Counted from the stretch's first letter, positions 1 through 6,225 are shown. The stretch is 6,446 bases of DNA from Methylibium sp964616015 (GCA_964616015.1 CAZTTC010000168.1:1-6446); one strand, 5' to 3'. Program-made: numbers and translations. The notes: generated by a model from the letters alone, not told the origin.

Positions 1-1967
1 ACCGTGTTGCCGAGCGACTTGCTCATCTTGCGGCCCTGGCCGTCGGTCGCGAAACCGTGCGTCAGCAGGCCGCGGTAGGGCGCGCGGCCCTCGATCGCGC
101 AGGCGATCAGCAGCGAGCTGTGGAACCAGCCGCGGTGCTGGTCGTGGCCTTCGAGGTAGAGGTCGGCTTCGGGGCCGCTCGCGTGGCTGCCGCCGGGGTG
201 GCTGCCGCGCAGCACGTGGAAGAAGGTCGAGCCGGAGTCGAACCAGACGTCGAGGATGTCGCTGCTCTTGGCGTAGTCCTCGGCTGAGCCTTCACCCGTT
301 GCGCCCAGCCACTCGGCGGGGTCGAGCCGCGACCAGGCCTCGACGCCGCCTTGCTCGACCAGCGCCGCCGCGCGCTCCATCAGCGCCGGCGTGTCCGGGT
401 GCAGCTCGCCCGTCACCTTGTGCAGGAAGAAGGGCAGCGGCACGCCCCAGTTGCGCTGGCGGCTGATGCACCAGTCGGGACGGTTGGCGATCATGTCGCG
501 CAGCCGGGCGCGGCCGTTCGCGGGGTAGAAGGCCGTCGCGGCTTGTCCGCGACTCGGATCCCCGTCGATCGCCGCGAGCGCGGTCTGGCGCAGCGTCTGC
601 GGCGCCTTGTCGACGGTGAACACGCCTTCGCCCTCGTCCATGCGCACGAACCACTGCGCGGCAGCGCGGTAGATCACCGGCGTCTTGTGGCGCCAGCAGT
701 GCGGGTAGCTGTGCTCGAGTTGGGCGGTCGCCATCAGGCGGCCGGCATCCTTCAACGCAGCGACGATCAGCGGATTGGCCTTCCAGATGAACTGGCCACC
801 GAACAGCGGCAGCTCGGCCGCATACACGCCGTTGCCCTGCACCGGGTTGAGGATGTCGTCGTGCTTCATGCCGTGGGCGATGCACGAGTTGAAGTCCTCG
901 ACGCCATAGGCCGGCGCGGAGTGGACGATGCCGGTGCCGTCCTCCGCGGTCGCATAGTCGGCGAGGTAGACGGGGCTCAGCCGGTCGTAGCCCGGGTCGG
1001 CGTGGGCCAGCGGGTGGCGGAAGTTCAGGCCCTCGAGCCTCTTGCCCGGCGTCGTGGCGACCACCTGCCCGGCGAGGCCGTAGCGCGCCAGGCACTTCTC
1101 GACCAGGGCGCTCGCCAGCAGCAGCAGGCCGCGCTCGGTGTCCACGAGCGCGTAGTCGAGCTCGGGGTTGAGGTTCAGCGCCTGGTTGGCCGGGAGGGTC
1201 CACGGCGTCGTGGTCCAGATCACCGCGAAGGCGTCCTGGGTCAGCGCCGGCAGGCCGAAGGCCGCCGCCAGCTTGTCGGGCTCGGCCGCGAGGAAGGCCA
1301 CATCGACCGTCGGCGAGGCCTTGTCGGCGTACTCGATCTCGAACTCGGCCAGCGAGCTGCCGCAATCGAAGCACCAGTAGACCGGCTTCAAGCCACGGTA
1401 GACGAAGCCGCGCTCCATCACGCGCTTCAGGGCGCGGATCTCGCCGGCCTCGTTGCCGAAGTCCATCGTGCGGTAGGGCCGGCCCCAGTCGCCCAGCACG
1501 CCCAGGCGCTTGAAGTCGGCCATCTGCTGGGCGATCTGCTCGGTGGCGTAGGCGCGGCTCTTGGCCTGCACCTCGTCGCGGCCGAGCTTGCGGCCGTGCA
1601 GCTTCTCGATCTGGTTCTCGATCGGCAGGCCGTGGCAGTCCCAGCCCGGCACGTAGAGCGCGTCGAAGCCGGCCAGCTGGCGCGCCTTGACGATCATGTC
1701 CTTCAGCACCTTGTTGAGCGCGTGGCCGATGTGGAGCTGGCCGTTGGCGTAGGGCGGCCCGTCGTGCAGCACGAACTTGGGCCGGCCGATGCGGGCGTCG
1801 CGCAGGCGCTTGTAGAGGCCCTGCTGGTCCCACTGCGCAACCCAGCCGGGTTCGCGCCTGGGCAGGTCGCCACGCATCGGGAAGGGCGTGTCGGGCAGGT
1901 TCAGCGTGGCGCGGTAGTCGGTGACATCGGCAGTGACGTTGGCGGTGGTCGGCGTGTCGTGGCTCAT
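1..1967 (-). CDS. ileS: Isoleucyl-tRNA synthetase, 3' end beyond the left edge
   Basis: Cytoplasmic class I aminoacyl-tRNA synthetase that charges tRNA-Ile and edits mischarged valine. 655 complete codons are visible. In order: N-terminal PMRGDLPRREPGW (30-42), the HIGH motif within PPYANGQLHIGH (71-82), PGWDCHGLPIE (107-117), the CP1 editing domain with IWTTTPWTLPAN (250-261) and GTGIVHSAPAYGVEDF (344-359, whose D358 matches the editing aspartate of the E. coli enzyme), DVWFDSGSTFF, DQHRGWF (609-614 onward) and the KMSKS loop (647-651). The frame is the same at both ends, so I see no frameshift. By comparison with the 938-residue E. coli protein, roughly 300 C-terminal residues (anticodon-binding region and zinc finger) lie outside. 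The start at 1967 adds about 15 residues before the part that aligns with E. coli; its ribosome binding site is weak (GAGA). It lies 108 bases after ribF on the same strand, the usual ribF-ileS-lspA order, so lspA would be expected next to the left. Confidence 0.97.
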   Translation of the reverse strand, partial: MSHDTPTTANVTADVTDYRATLNLPDTPFPMRGDLPRREPGWVAQWDQQGLYKRLRDARIGRPKFVLHDGPPYANGQLHIGHALNKVLKDMIVKARQLAGFDALYVPGWDCHGLPIENQIEKLHGRKLGRDEVQAKSRAYATEQIAQQMADFKRLGVLGDWGRPYRTMDFGNEAGEIRALKRVMERGFVYRGLKPVYWCFDCGSSLAEFEIEYADKASPTVDVAFLAAEPDKLAAAFGLPALTQDAFAVIWTTTPWTLPANQALNLNPELDYALVDTERGLLLLASALVEKCLARYGLAGQVVATTPGKRLEGLNFRHPLAHADPGYDRLSPVYLADYATAEDGTGIVHSAPAYGVEDFNSCIAHGMKHDDILNPVQGNGVYAAELPLFGGQFIWKANPLIVAALKDAGRLMATAQLEHSYPHCWRHKTPVIYRAAAQWFVRMDEGEGVFTVDKAPQTLRQTALAAIDGDPSRGQAATAFYPANGRARLRDMIANRPDWCISRQRNWGVPLPFFLHKVTGELHPDTPALMERAAALVEQGGVEAWSRLDPAEWLGATGEGSAEDYAKSSDILDVWFDSGSTFFHVLRGSHPGGSHASGPEADLYLEGHDQHRGWFHSSLLIACAIEGRAPYRGLLTHGFATDGQGRKMSKSLGNT

Positions 1968-2031
1968 GGCGATCTCGGCGCGGCCGCGCGTCGGGGAGGG
2001 CGCAGCGAGGGAGTCAGGACCGGCGCGCGCT

Positions 2032-2087
2032 GGCGCCGGGCAGGGTCGGCGCCGACAGGGCGCCGGGCGGGCGACTCAGGCGCCCTG
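2032..2087. repeat. GGCGCC palindrome cluster and hairpin at the ribF-ileS junction
   Basis: Four GGCGCC hexamers occur within 53 bases (starting at 2032, 2048, 2059 and 2079). The second is the core of a 12-base perfect palindrome, gtcggcgccgac (2045-2056). The arms cagggcgcc (2056-2064) and ggcgccctg (2079-2087) form a perfect 9-bp inverted repeat with a 14-base loop that contains the ribF stop codon. A short direct repeat ggcgccgggc appears at 2032 and 2059. No T tract follows on the minus strand, so it does not look like an intrinsic terminator. It could be an RNA structure that slows ribosomes or protects the transcript end, or simply GC-rich drift. Confidence 0.5.
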
Positions 2088-3119
2088 AATTCGATCGCGC
2101 GTGGTCTGGCGGCGCTCGGCCGCATGCGGCCGCGGGGCGTGGTCCGCGAACCAGGCGCGCGCGTCGCGCGTGTCCTGCGCGATCGCGGCGCCCAGGGCTT
2201 CCAGCCCGTCGTAGCGGGCTTCGTCGCGCAGTTTGTGCAGCAGTTCCACGCGCACGAGTTTACCGTAGCCCCCTTCGGCGCCGAGGCGCGCGGGCCAGTC
2301 CAGGCAGTGCACTTCCAGCAGCACACGGCCGCTGTCGTCGACCGTGGGCCGCACGCCCAGGCTGGCCACGCCCTCCAGCGGCTCCGCGTCGAGGCCATGC
2401 GTGCGAACGACAAAGATGCCGTGCGCCGCCGGGCGCGGGTGAGGGAAGCGCAGGTTCAGCGTGCGAAAGCCGCCGTGGCCGTCGGCGCCGAGCGTGCGCC
2501 CGAGCTTGCGACCGTGCAGCACGTGGCCGCTGATGCTGTAGGCACGGCCCAGCAGGCGCGCCGCCAGCGCCATGTCGCCGGCGGCCAGGGCTTCGCGCAC
2601 GGCCGAGCTGCTGACGCGCAGGCCGTGCACCTCGTAGCTCAGCATGCGGGCGACGTCGAAGCCGGCGGCCTCGCCGGCGGCGTCGAGCATGGCGTAGTCG
2701 CCGGCCCGCCGGACGCCGAAGCGGAAGTCGTCGCCGACCAGCACATAGCGCGCCTTCAGCCCCTGCAGCAGCACCTCGTCGATGAAGGCTTGTGGGCTCT
2801 GGCCGGCCAGGCGCTGGTCGAAGGGCAGGATCACGACCCGCTCGATGCCGCAACGCTCCAGCTCGCCGAGCTTGTCGCGCAGCGTCGCGATGCGCGCGGG
2901 CGCCTTGTCGGGCTGGCCGGCCCGGGCGGCAAAGAAGTCGCGCGGATGGGGCTCGAAGCTCAGCACGGTGCTGATCAGGCCGCGGTGCAGCGCCTCGCTG
3001 CGCAGCAGCGCCAGCATGGCCTGGTGGCCGCGGTGCACGCCGTCGAAGTTGCCGACGGTCACCGCCGCCGGGGCGGACTCGACGAGCCGGCTGTGGTGCA
3101 GACCGCGGAAGACTTGCAT
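2076..3119 (-). CDS. ribF: Bifunctional riboflavin kinase / FAD synthetase RibF
   Basis: 347-residue cytoplasmic enzyme that phosphorylates riboflavin to FMN and adenylylates FMN to FAD. The N-terminal nucleotidyltransferase domain shows GNFDGVHRGH (23-32, an HxGH-type site), FEPHP (55-59), VGDDFRFG (128-135) and SSSAVREAL (170-178). The C-terminal flavokinase domain shows GRAYSISGHVLHGRKLGRTLG (191-211), GVASLGVRPTV (250-260) and LLEVHCLDW (267-275), where E269 is the expected catalytic base. The usual PTAN metal/nucleotide motif appears as TLN (220-222) after a short insertion, so Thr and Asn are kept. Length is normal for the family. The start MQVFRGLHH at 3119 is chosen because the family begins this way and because a further upstream ATG at 3221 would place a terminator inside the gene. 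No clear ribosome binding site precedes it. It is the first gene before ileS. Confidence 0.95.
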   Translation of the reverse strand: MQVFRGLHHSRLVESAPAAVTVGNFDGVHRGHQAMLALLRSEALHRGLISTVLSFEPHPRDFFAARAGQPDKAPARIATLRDKLGELERCGIERVVILPFDQRLAGQSPQAFIDEVLLQGLKARYVLVGDDFRFGVRRAGDYAMLDAAGEAAGFDVARMLSYEVHGLRVSSSAVREALAAGDMALAARLLGRAYSISGHVLHGRKLGRTLGADGHGGFRTLNLRFPHPRPAAHGIFVVRTHGLDAEPLEGVASLGVRPTVDDSGRVLLEVHCLDWPARLGAEGGYGKLVRVELLHKLRDEARYDGLEALGAAIAQDTRDARAWFADHAPRPHAAERRQTTRDRIQGA

Positions 3120-3125
3120 CCGGCG

Positions 3126-3131
3126 ATTATC
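3126..3131 (-). promoter_or_regulatory. Candidate -10 box for ribF
   Basis: Read on the minus strand this is GATAAT, one base off the sigma-70 -10 consensus and the only AT-rich stretch between the pqqA terminator and ribF. It lies 6 bases before the ATG, which would put the transcript start at or beside the start codon (leaderless or nearly so). No convincing -35 box is found 16-18 bases upstream, so this is weak. Confidence 0.25.
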
Positions 3132-3172
3132 GCGACGGGGCTGCTCCCGGAGCTGTCGCGTGCGCGGGCGAC

Positions 3173-3197
3173 AAAAAAGCCCGCCGAGGCGGGCTTT
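3173..3197 (-). terminator. Rho-independent terminator of pqqA
   Basis: Perfect 10-bp stem made by aaagcccgcc (3176-3185) and ggcgggcttt (3188-3197), with CGAG at the tip once the closing pair opens. On the minus strand the stem is followed by six T residues (3178-3173). It lies 39 bases past the pqqA stop codon and about 54 bases before the ribF start, so it ends the pqqA transcript and separates it from ribF. On the plus strand only three T residues follow, and no plus-strand gene needs it. Confidence 0.9.
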
Positions 3198-3236
3198 CCT
3201 GACCAGCGCAGCCGTGGCCACGCCGGAACCGCTGGA

Positions 3237-3311
3237 TCAGCGGTTCGAGATGTACATCGTGATCTCGAAGCCGTAACGCAGGTCGGTCGCTTGGGGCTTT
3301 TGCCATTGCAT
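3237..3311 (-). CDS. pqqA: Pyrroloquinoline quinone precursor peptide PqqA
   Basis: 24-residue peptide, the ribosomally made substrate of PQQ synthesis. It begins MQWQKPQATDLR and ends YGFEITMYISNR. E16 and Y20, in an E-x-x-x-Y spacing, are the glutamate and tyrosine that the radical SAM enzyme PqqE (with the chaperone PqqD) joins by a carbon-carbon bond and that become the cofactor. The DLRxGFE(I/V)TMYIxNR core and a length of 22-24 are typical of the family. The start is fixed by AAGGAG 7 bases upstream. The gene stands alone: it is followed by its own terminator, and no pqqB, C, D or E is in the window. They must lie elsewhere for the peptide to be used, or this may be a second copy. Upstream and divergent is a MoxY-like sensor kinase gene. 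It is too short for most gene finders to call. Confidence 0.92.
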   Translation of the reverse strand: MQWQKPQATDLRYGFEITMYISNR

Positions 3312-3498
3312 GGTGAGTCTCCTTCCAGAACGTTGCACAGGGCCTGCTGGCGCTGCGGAGTGGTGGGGCGTGATCAGAACCCGTCAACTCATGGCCCATC
3401 GTGCGCCTGGCGGGTGCAGGGCGGCAGGCCCCGCGCCATGAATCCTTCCTCATGATTTTCTGGAATCGCCGAACGCTCCCCTGGATACCATCCGGGCC
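3312..3498. promoter_or_regulatory. Divergent control region between pqqA and the sensor kinase gene
   Basis: 187 bases that must hold the start signals for both genes. Toward pqqA there is TTGACG (3387-3382, minus strand), a near-consensus -35, but nothing like TATAAT at 16-18 bases, which would fit an activator-dependent promoter. Toward the kinase, taccat (3486-3491) is a poor -10 close to the ATG. The octamer TTCTGGAA precedes both genes in the direction of transcription: 3458-3465 on plus and 3330-3323 on minus. A gggcctgc/gcaggccc inverted pair (3340-3347, 3424-3431) is also present. None of these is proven as an operator. Confidence 0.5.
3319..3324 (-). promoter_or_regulatory. Ribosome binding site of pqqA
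   Basis: AAGGAG on the minus strand (part of GGAAGGAGA), 7 bases before the ATG at 3311. It is much stronger than the sites of the neighbouring ribF, ileS and kinase genes, fitting a peptide that is made in excess as a substrate. It decides the pqqA start. Confidence 0.85.
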
Positions 3499-4875
3499 AT
3501 GAGCCTGCGTCTGAAGATCCACCTGATCGTCGGCAGCCTGGTCACGCTGTTCGTGCTGGCGGTGATCGCGCTGCAGCTGCAGGCCACGCGCGATTCGGTG
3601 CGCGAGGAGGTGGTCGCGGCCAACCGCGTGGCCTCGCAGCTGCTCAACCGCACCGTGTGGCTGCAGGCCGCCCAGGGCAACGCGGCGATGCTGAGCTACC
3701 TGCACGGCCTGGGCCGGGTGCGCGCCAACGACATCACCCTCTACGACGGCGCCGGCCAGCAGCTCTACCGCTCGCCGCCATCGCCCTACAAGAGCGGGCG
3801 CGACGCGCCCGGCTGGTTTGCCGCGCTGATCTCGCCGCCGCACTCCGAGCAGTCGATCGCCTTTCCCGATGGCCGACTGGTGATCCGTGCCGACGCGTCG
3901 CGCGCGGCGGTCGACGCCTGGGACCAGTTCATCGTGCTGGCCGCGTCGGGCCTGGGCTTGCTGGCGGCGGTCAACCTGGTCGTCTACTGGGTCGTCGGGC
4001 GCACCGTCAAGCCCTTCGGGCAGATCGTCGAGGCGCTGGGCCGCATCGAAGCCGGGCAGATGGACGTCAAGCTGCCGTCGCTGCCGGGCACCGAGGCGGC
4101 GGCGATCGGCGGCGCCTTCAACCGCATGGTCGATGGTGTCGCCGCGCGCATCGAGGCCGAGCGACGCGCCGCCCATGCCGAGCGCGAGCTGTCCGACCGG
4201 CGCGACCTGGCGCGCTGGATCGACCGCCACCTCGAGCAGGAACGCAAGCTGATCGCCCGCGAGCTGCACGACGAGCTGGGCCAGTCCGTCACCGGCATGC
4301 GCAGCCTGGCGCTGTCGGTGGCGCAGCGCGTCGAAGCGCGGGACCCGGAGGCCGCGAAGGCGGCGCGCGTGATCGCCGACGAGAGTTCTCGCCTGTACGA
4401 CGCGATGCACGGCCTGATTCCGCGCCTGGCCCCGCTGGTGCTGGACGCCTTCGGCCTGGCCGACGCGCTGCGCGACCTGGCCGAGCGCACCCGCGTCAGC
4501 CAGCCGCAGGCACGCATCGACCTGCAGCTGTCGCTGGGCGACGTGCAGCTGGGCAGCGAGGCTGCGCTGGCGCTGTACCGCGCGGCGCAGGAAGGCATGA
4601 CCAATGCGCTGCGGCATGGCCAGGCCCAGCACCTGGCGGTGAGCCTCAAGGCCGACGGCGGCGGCGCGCAGCTCGAGGTCCAGGACGACGGGGCCGGCCT
4701 CGCCCCCGACTGGAAGGACAAGGCCCGCCAGGACGGCGGCCACTACGGCTTGCGCTGGCTGGCCGAGCGCGTCGAGGCGCTCGGGGGCCGCCTCGCGATC
4801 GCCAACCGCACGGTGCGCGGCGCGCAGCTGCAGGTGTGGTTGCCATTCACCGCGGCGGAGGAAGGAAGCTCGTGA
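3499..4875 (+). CDS. Membrane sensor histidine kinase, MoxY-like (NarL-system type)
   Basis: 458 residues; inner-membrane kinase that should phosphorylate the response regulator encoded next. Membrane segment 1 is at about 7-27, followed by a periplasmic domain (about 28-142) whose layout resembles the LapD/MoxY N-terminal domain: VREEVVAANRVASQLL near the start and PGWFAALISPP, then DGRLVIRADASRA toward the end. Membrane segment 2 is at about 144-166 and HAMP at about 167-222 (ALGRIEAGQMDVKLP, then AFNRMVDGVAAR). The HisKA_3 phosphoacceptor box is ARELHDELGQ with H257. The ATPase domain has an N box (EGMTNALRHG, N369), DDGAGL (396-401) and GHYGLRWLAERV (414-425). All catalytic motifs are present. 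MoxY of Paracoccus, with MoxX, governs PQQ-dependent methanol dehydrogenase; the divergent pqqA supports a related role here, but the signal is unknown. No ribosome binding site precedes the ATG. The stop overlaps the regulator's start. Confidence 0.88.
   Translation: MSLRLKIHLIVGSLVTLFVLAVIALQLQATRDSVREEVVAANRVASQLLNRTVWLQAAQGNAAMLSYLHGLGRVRANDITLYDGAGQQLYRSPPSPYKSGRDAPGWFAALISPPHSEQSIAFPDGRLVIRADASRAAVDAWDQFIVLAASGLGLLAAVNLVVYWVVGRTVKPFGQIVEALGRIEAGQMDVKLPSLPGTEAAAIGGAFNRMVDGVAARIEAERRAAHAERELSDRRDLARWIDRHLEQERKLIARELHDELGQSVTGMRSLALSVAQRVEARDPEAAKAARVIADESSRLYDAMHGLIPRLAPLVLDAFGLADALRDLAERTRVSQPQARIDLQLSLGDVQLGSEAALALYRAAQEGMTNALRHGQAQHLAVSLKADGGGAQLEVQDDGAGLAPDWKDKARQDGGHYGLRWLAERVEALGGRLAIANRTVRGAQLQVWLPFTAAEEGSS
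4857..4866 (+). promoter_or_regulatory. Ribosome binding site of the response regulator
   Basis: GGAGGAAGGA inside the last codons of the kinase gene, ending 5 bases before a GTG at 4872. It supports GTG as the true start over the in-frame ATG at 4884, which would remove the conserved MIKV beginning. Confidence 0.75.
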
Positions 4876-5501
4876 TCAAGGTGATGCTGGTCGACGACCA
4901 CGCGCTGGTGCGCATGGGCTTTCGCATGCTGCTCGCCAATGCGGACATCGAGGTCGTGGCCGAGGCCGAGACCGGCGAGGAGGCCTGCCAGCAGGTGCCC
5001 AAGGTCAAGCCCGACGTCGTCGTGATGGACTTGTCGATGCCCGGCATGGGCGGGCTCGAGGCGGTGCGCCGCCTGCTGGCCCAGGACGCCAAGCTGAAAC
5101 TGTTGGTGCTGTCGGCCCACGAGGACACCGCCCACCCGCAGCGCGTGCTGCGCGCCGGGGCCTTGGGCTATCTGGCCAAGCGCAGCGCGCCCGACGCGCT
5201 GATCGCCGCGGTGACCGCGGTCTCGCGCGGCGAGCGCTATGTCGACGCGCAGACGGCGCAGCGCCTGGCGGTGGCGCAGATCGACGGCGAGTCCAGCCCG
5301 GCCGAGACGCTGAGCGAGCGCGAGTTCTCGGTCTTCATCCAGCTGGCCCGCGGCGCCACCGTGGCGCAGATCGCCGAAACGCTGAAGCTGTCGCCCAGCA
5401 CCGTGGGCACCCACCTCTACCACATCAAGCAGAAGCTGAACGCCAGCAACCAGAGCGAGATCACGCTGGTGGCGCTGCGCTGGGGCTTGATTCAGGCCTA
5501 G
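4872..5501 (+). CDS. NarL/LuxR-family response regulator, MoxX-like
   Basis: 209-residue cytoplasmic DNA-binding regulator. The receiver domain (about 1-120) has the acidic pair D8-D9 in LVDDHALVRMG, phosphoacceptor D53 in VVVMDLSMPGMGG, the switch serine S81 and the conserved lysine K103 in GYLAKRSAPDAL. A linker leads to a GerE/LuxR helix-turn-helix (about 147-207) with LSEREFSVFIQLARG, VAQIAETLKLSPSTVGTHL as the helix-turn-helix and HIKQKLNASNQSEIT. Start is GTG at 4872, the GTG overlapping the kinase's TGA as GTGA, which implies translational coupling. All phosphorylation residues are present, so it should be an active partner of the kinase. By analogy with MoxX and other alcohol-dehydrogenase regulators it may activate pqqA and quinoprotein dehydrogenase genes; its target sites cannot be read here. 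Its stop lies 7 bases from that of the convergent rsuA and no terminator is seen. Confidence 0.92.
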   Translation: MIKVMLVDDHALVRMGFRMLLANADIEVVAEAETGEEACQQVPKVKPDVVVMDLSMPGMGGLEAVRRLLAQDAKLKLLVLSAHEDTAHPQRVLRAGALGYLAKRSAPDALIAAVTAVSRGERYVDAQTAQRLAVAQIDGESSPAETLSEREFSVFIQLARGATVAQIAETLKLSPSTVGTHLYHIKQKLNASNQSEITLVALRWGLIQA

Positions 5502-5508
5502 GAGTCTG

Positions 5509-6225
5509 TCAGCGCGACCGCAGGGCGCTGCGCCCGGCCTCGTCGACCCATCGCCACTGGCCGGGCGCCAGGTCGGCGGGCAGGGTCAGCGCGCCGATCG
5601 CGCTGCGGTGCAGGGCCTCGCAGCGGTTGCCGACGGCGGCGAGCATGCGCTTGACCTGGTGGTATTTGCCTTCGGTCAGCGTGAGTCGCAGCGTCGACTC
5701 GCCGGTCCGTTCGGCCGCGGCGGCGCGCACCGGCATCGGGTCGTCGCGCGGTTCGCCTCGCAGCACCACACCGGCCAGCAGCTGCGCGACCTGGGCGTCG
5801 CTGACGGGGTGCTTCGCCGTCACCTCGTAGACCTTGGGGACGTGGTGTCTGGGCGAGGTGAGCCGGTGCAGCAACGGGCCATCGTCGGTCAGAAGCAGCA
5901 GGCCGGTCGTGTCGACGTCCAGCCGGCCGACCGCCTGCACGCCGCGTTGGCGCAGCGGCGGCGGCAGCAGCGTCATCACGCCGGGCGACGCACCCGGCCG
6001 CTGCGAACATTCGTACCCGGCCGGCTTGTGCAGCAGGATCAGCGCGCTCTCGGCATAGGGCCAGGCGCGGCCTTCGACTTCGAACTCGAGCCCGGTGGTG
6101 TCCACGTCCTCGCCCGGGTCCTCGACCGGGCGGCCGGCGTGGCGCACGCGACCGGCCAGCAGCAGCGCCTCGCACTCGCGGCGCGTGCCGAAGCCCTGAC
6201 TGAACAGCACCTGCGACCAGCGCAC
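5509..6225 (-). CDS. rsuA: 16S rRNA pseudouridine(516) synthase RsuA
   Basis: 238-residue enzyme that isomerises uridine 516 of 16S rRNA to pseudouridine during small-subunit assembly. An N-terminal S4 RNA-binding region (about 1-45: MRWSQVLFSQGFGTRRECE, then LLLAGRVRHAGRPV) is followed by the RsuA catalytic domain: LLHKPAGYECS (64-74), AVGRLDVDTTGLLLLTDDG (98-116) with catalytic D103 (E. coli D102), HRLTSPRHHVPKVYEV (120-135), and LTLTEGKYHQVKRMLAAVGN (181-200), ending with DLAPGQWRW. Length is close to the 231 of E. coli. I chose GTG at 6225: a GGGGAGGG site lies 7 bases upstream and the protein then begins like the family. The alternative ATG at 6294 would add 23 residues rich in Pro and Ala. 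RluB/RluE-type relatives are possible, but the RsuA match is close. Confidence 0.88.
   Translation of the reverse strand: MRWSQVLFSQGFGTRRECEALLLAGRVRHAGRPVEDPGEDVDTTGLEFEVEGRAWPYAESALILLHKPAGYECSQRPGASPGVMTLLPPPLRQRGVQAVGRLDVDTTGLLLLTDDGPLLHRLTSPRHHVPKVYEVTAKHPVSDAQVAQLLAGVVLRGEPRDDPMPVRAAAAERTGESTLRLTLTEGKYHQVKRMLAAVGNRCEALHRSAIGALTLPADLAPGQWRWVDEAGRSALRSR

Noticed and set aside
292..1833. 513-codon minus-strand open frame within ileS
   Set aside because: Same strand as ileS but shifted; Arg/Ala/Pro/Gly-rich composition without motifs, whereas the ileS frame carries HIGH, the editing motifs and KMSKS.
3120..3221. ATG at 3221 as an earlier start for ribF
   Set aside because: The extra 34 residues would be encoded across the pqqA terminator hairpin and do not resemble the family, which begins near MQVFRG.
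3120..3236. FMN riboswitch ahead of ribF
   Set aside because: Only about 54 bases are available after the terminator, and I see no RFN-type conserved stems. The hairpin there is a simple intrinsic terminator for pqqA.
351..3455. Very long open frame on the plus strand (1034 codons) antisense to ileS, ribF and pqqA
   Set aside because: Long antisense open frames are common in DNA this rich in GC. Its protein is low-complexity (Arg, Ala, Val, His rich) with no family motif, while the opposite strand holds two unmistakable housekeeping genes.
3312..3498. Sigma-54 promoter for pqqA or the kinase gene
   Set aside because: No TGGCAC-N5-TTGCA-like pair was found on either strand in the divergent region.
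3127..4743. 538-codon minus-strand open frame across the sensor kinase gene and pqqA
   Set aside because: It is a shadow of the kinase gene; it has no domain motifs and reads pqqA in the wrong frame.
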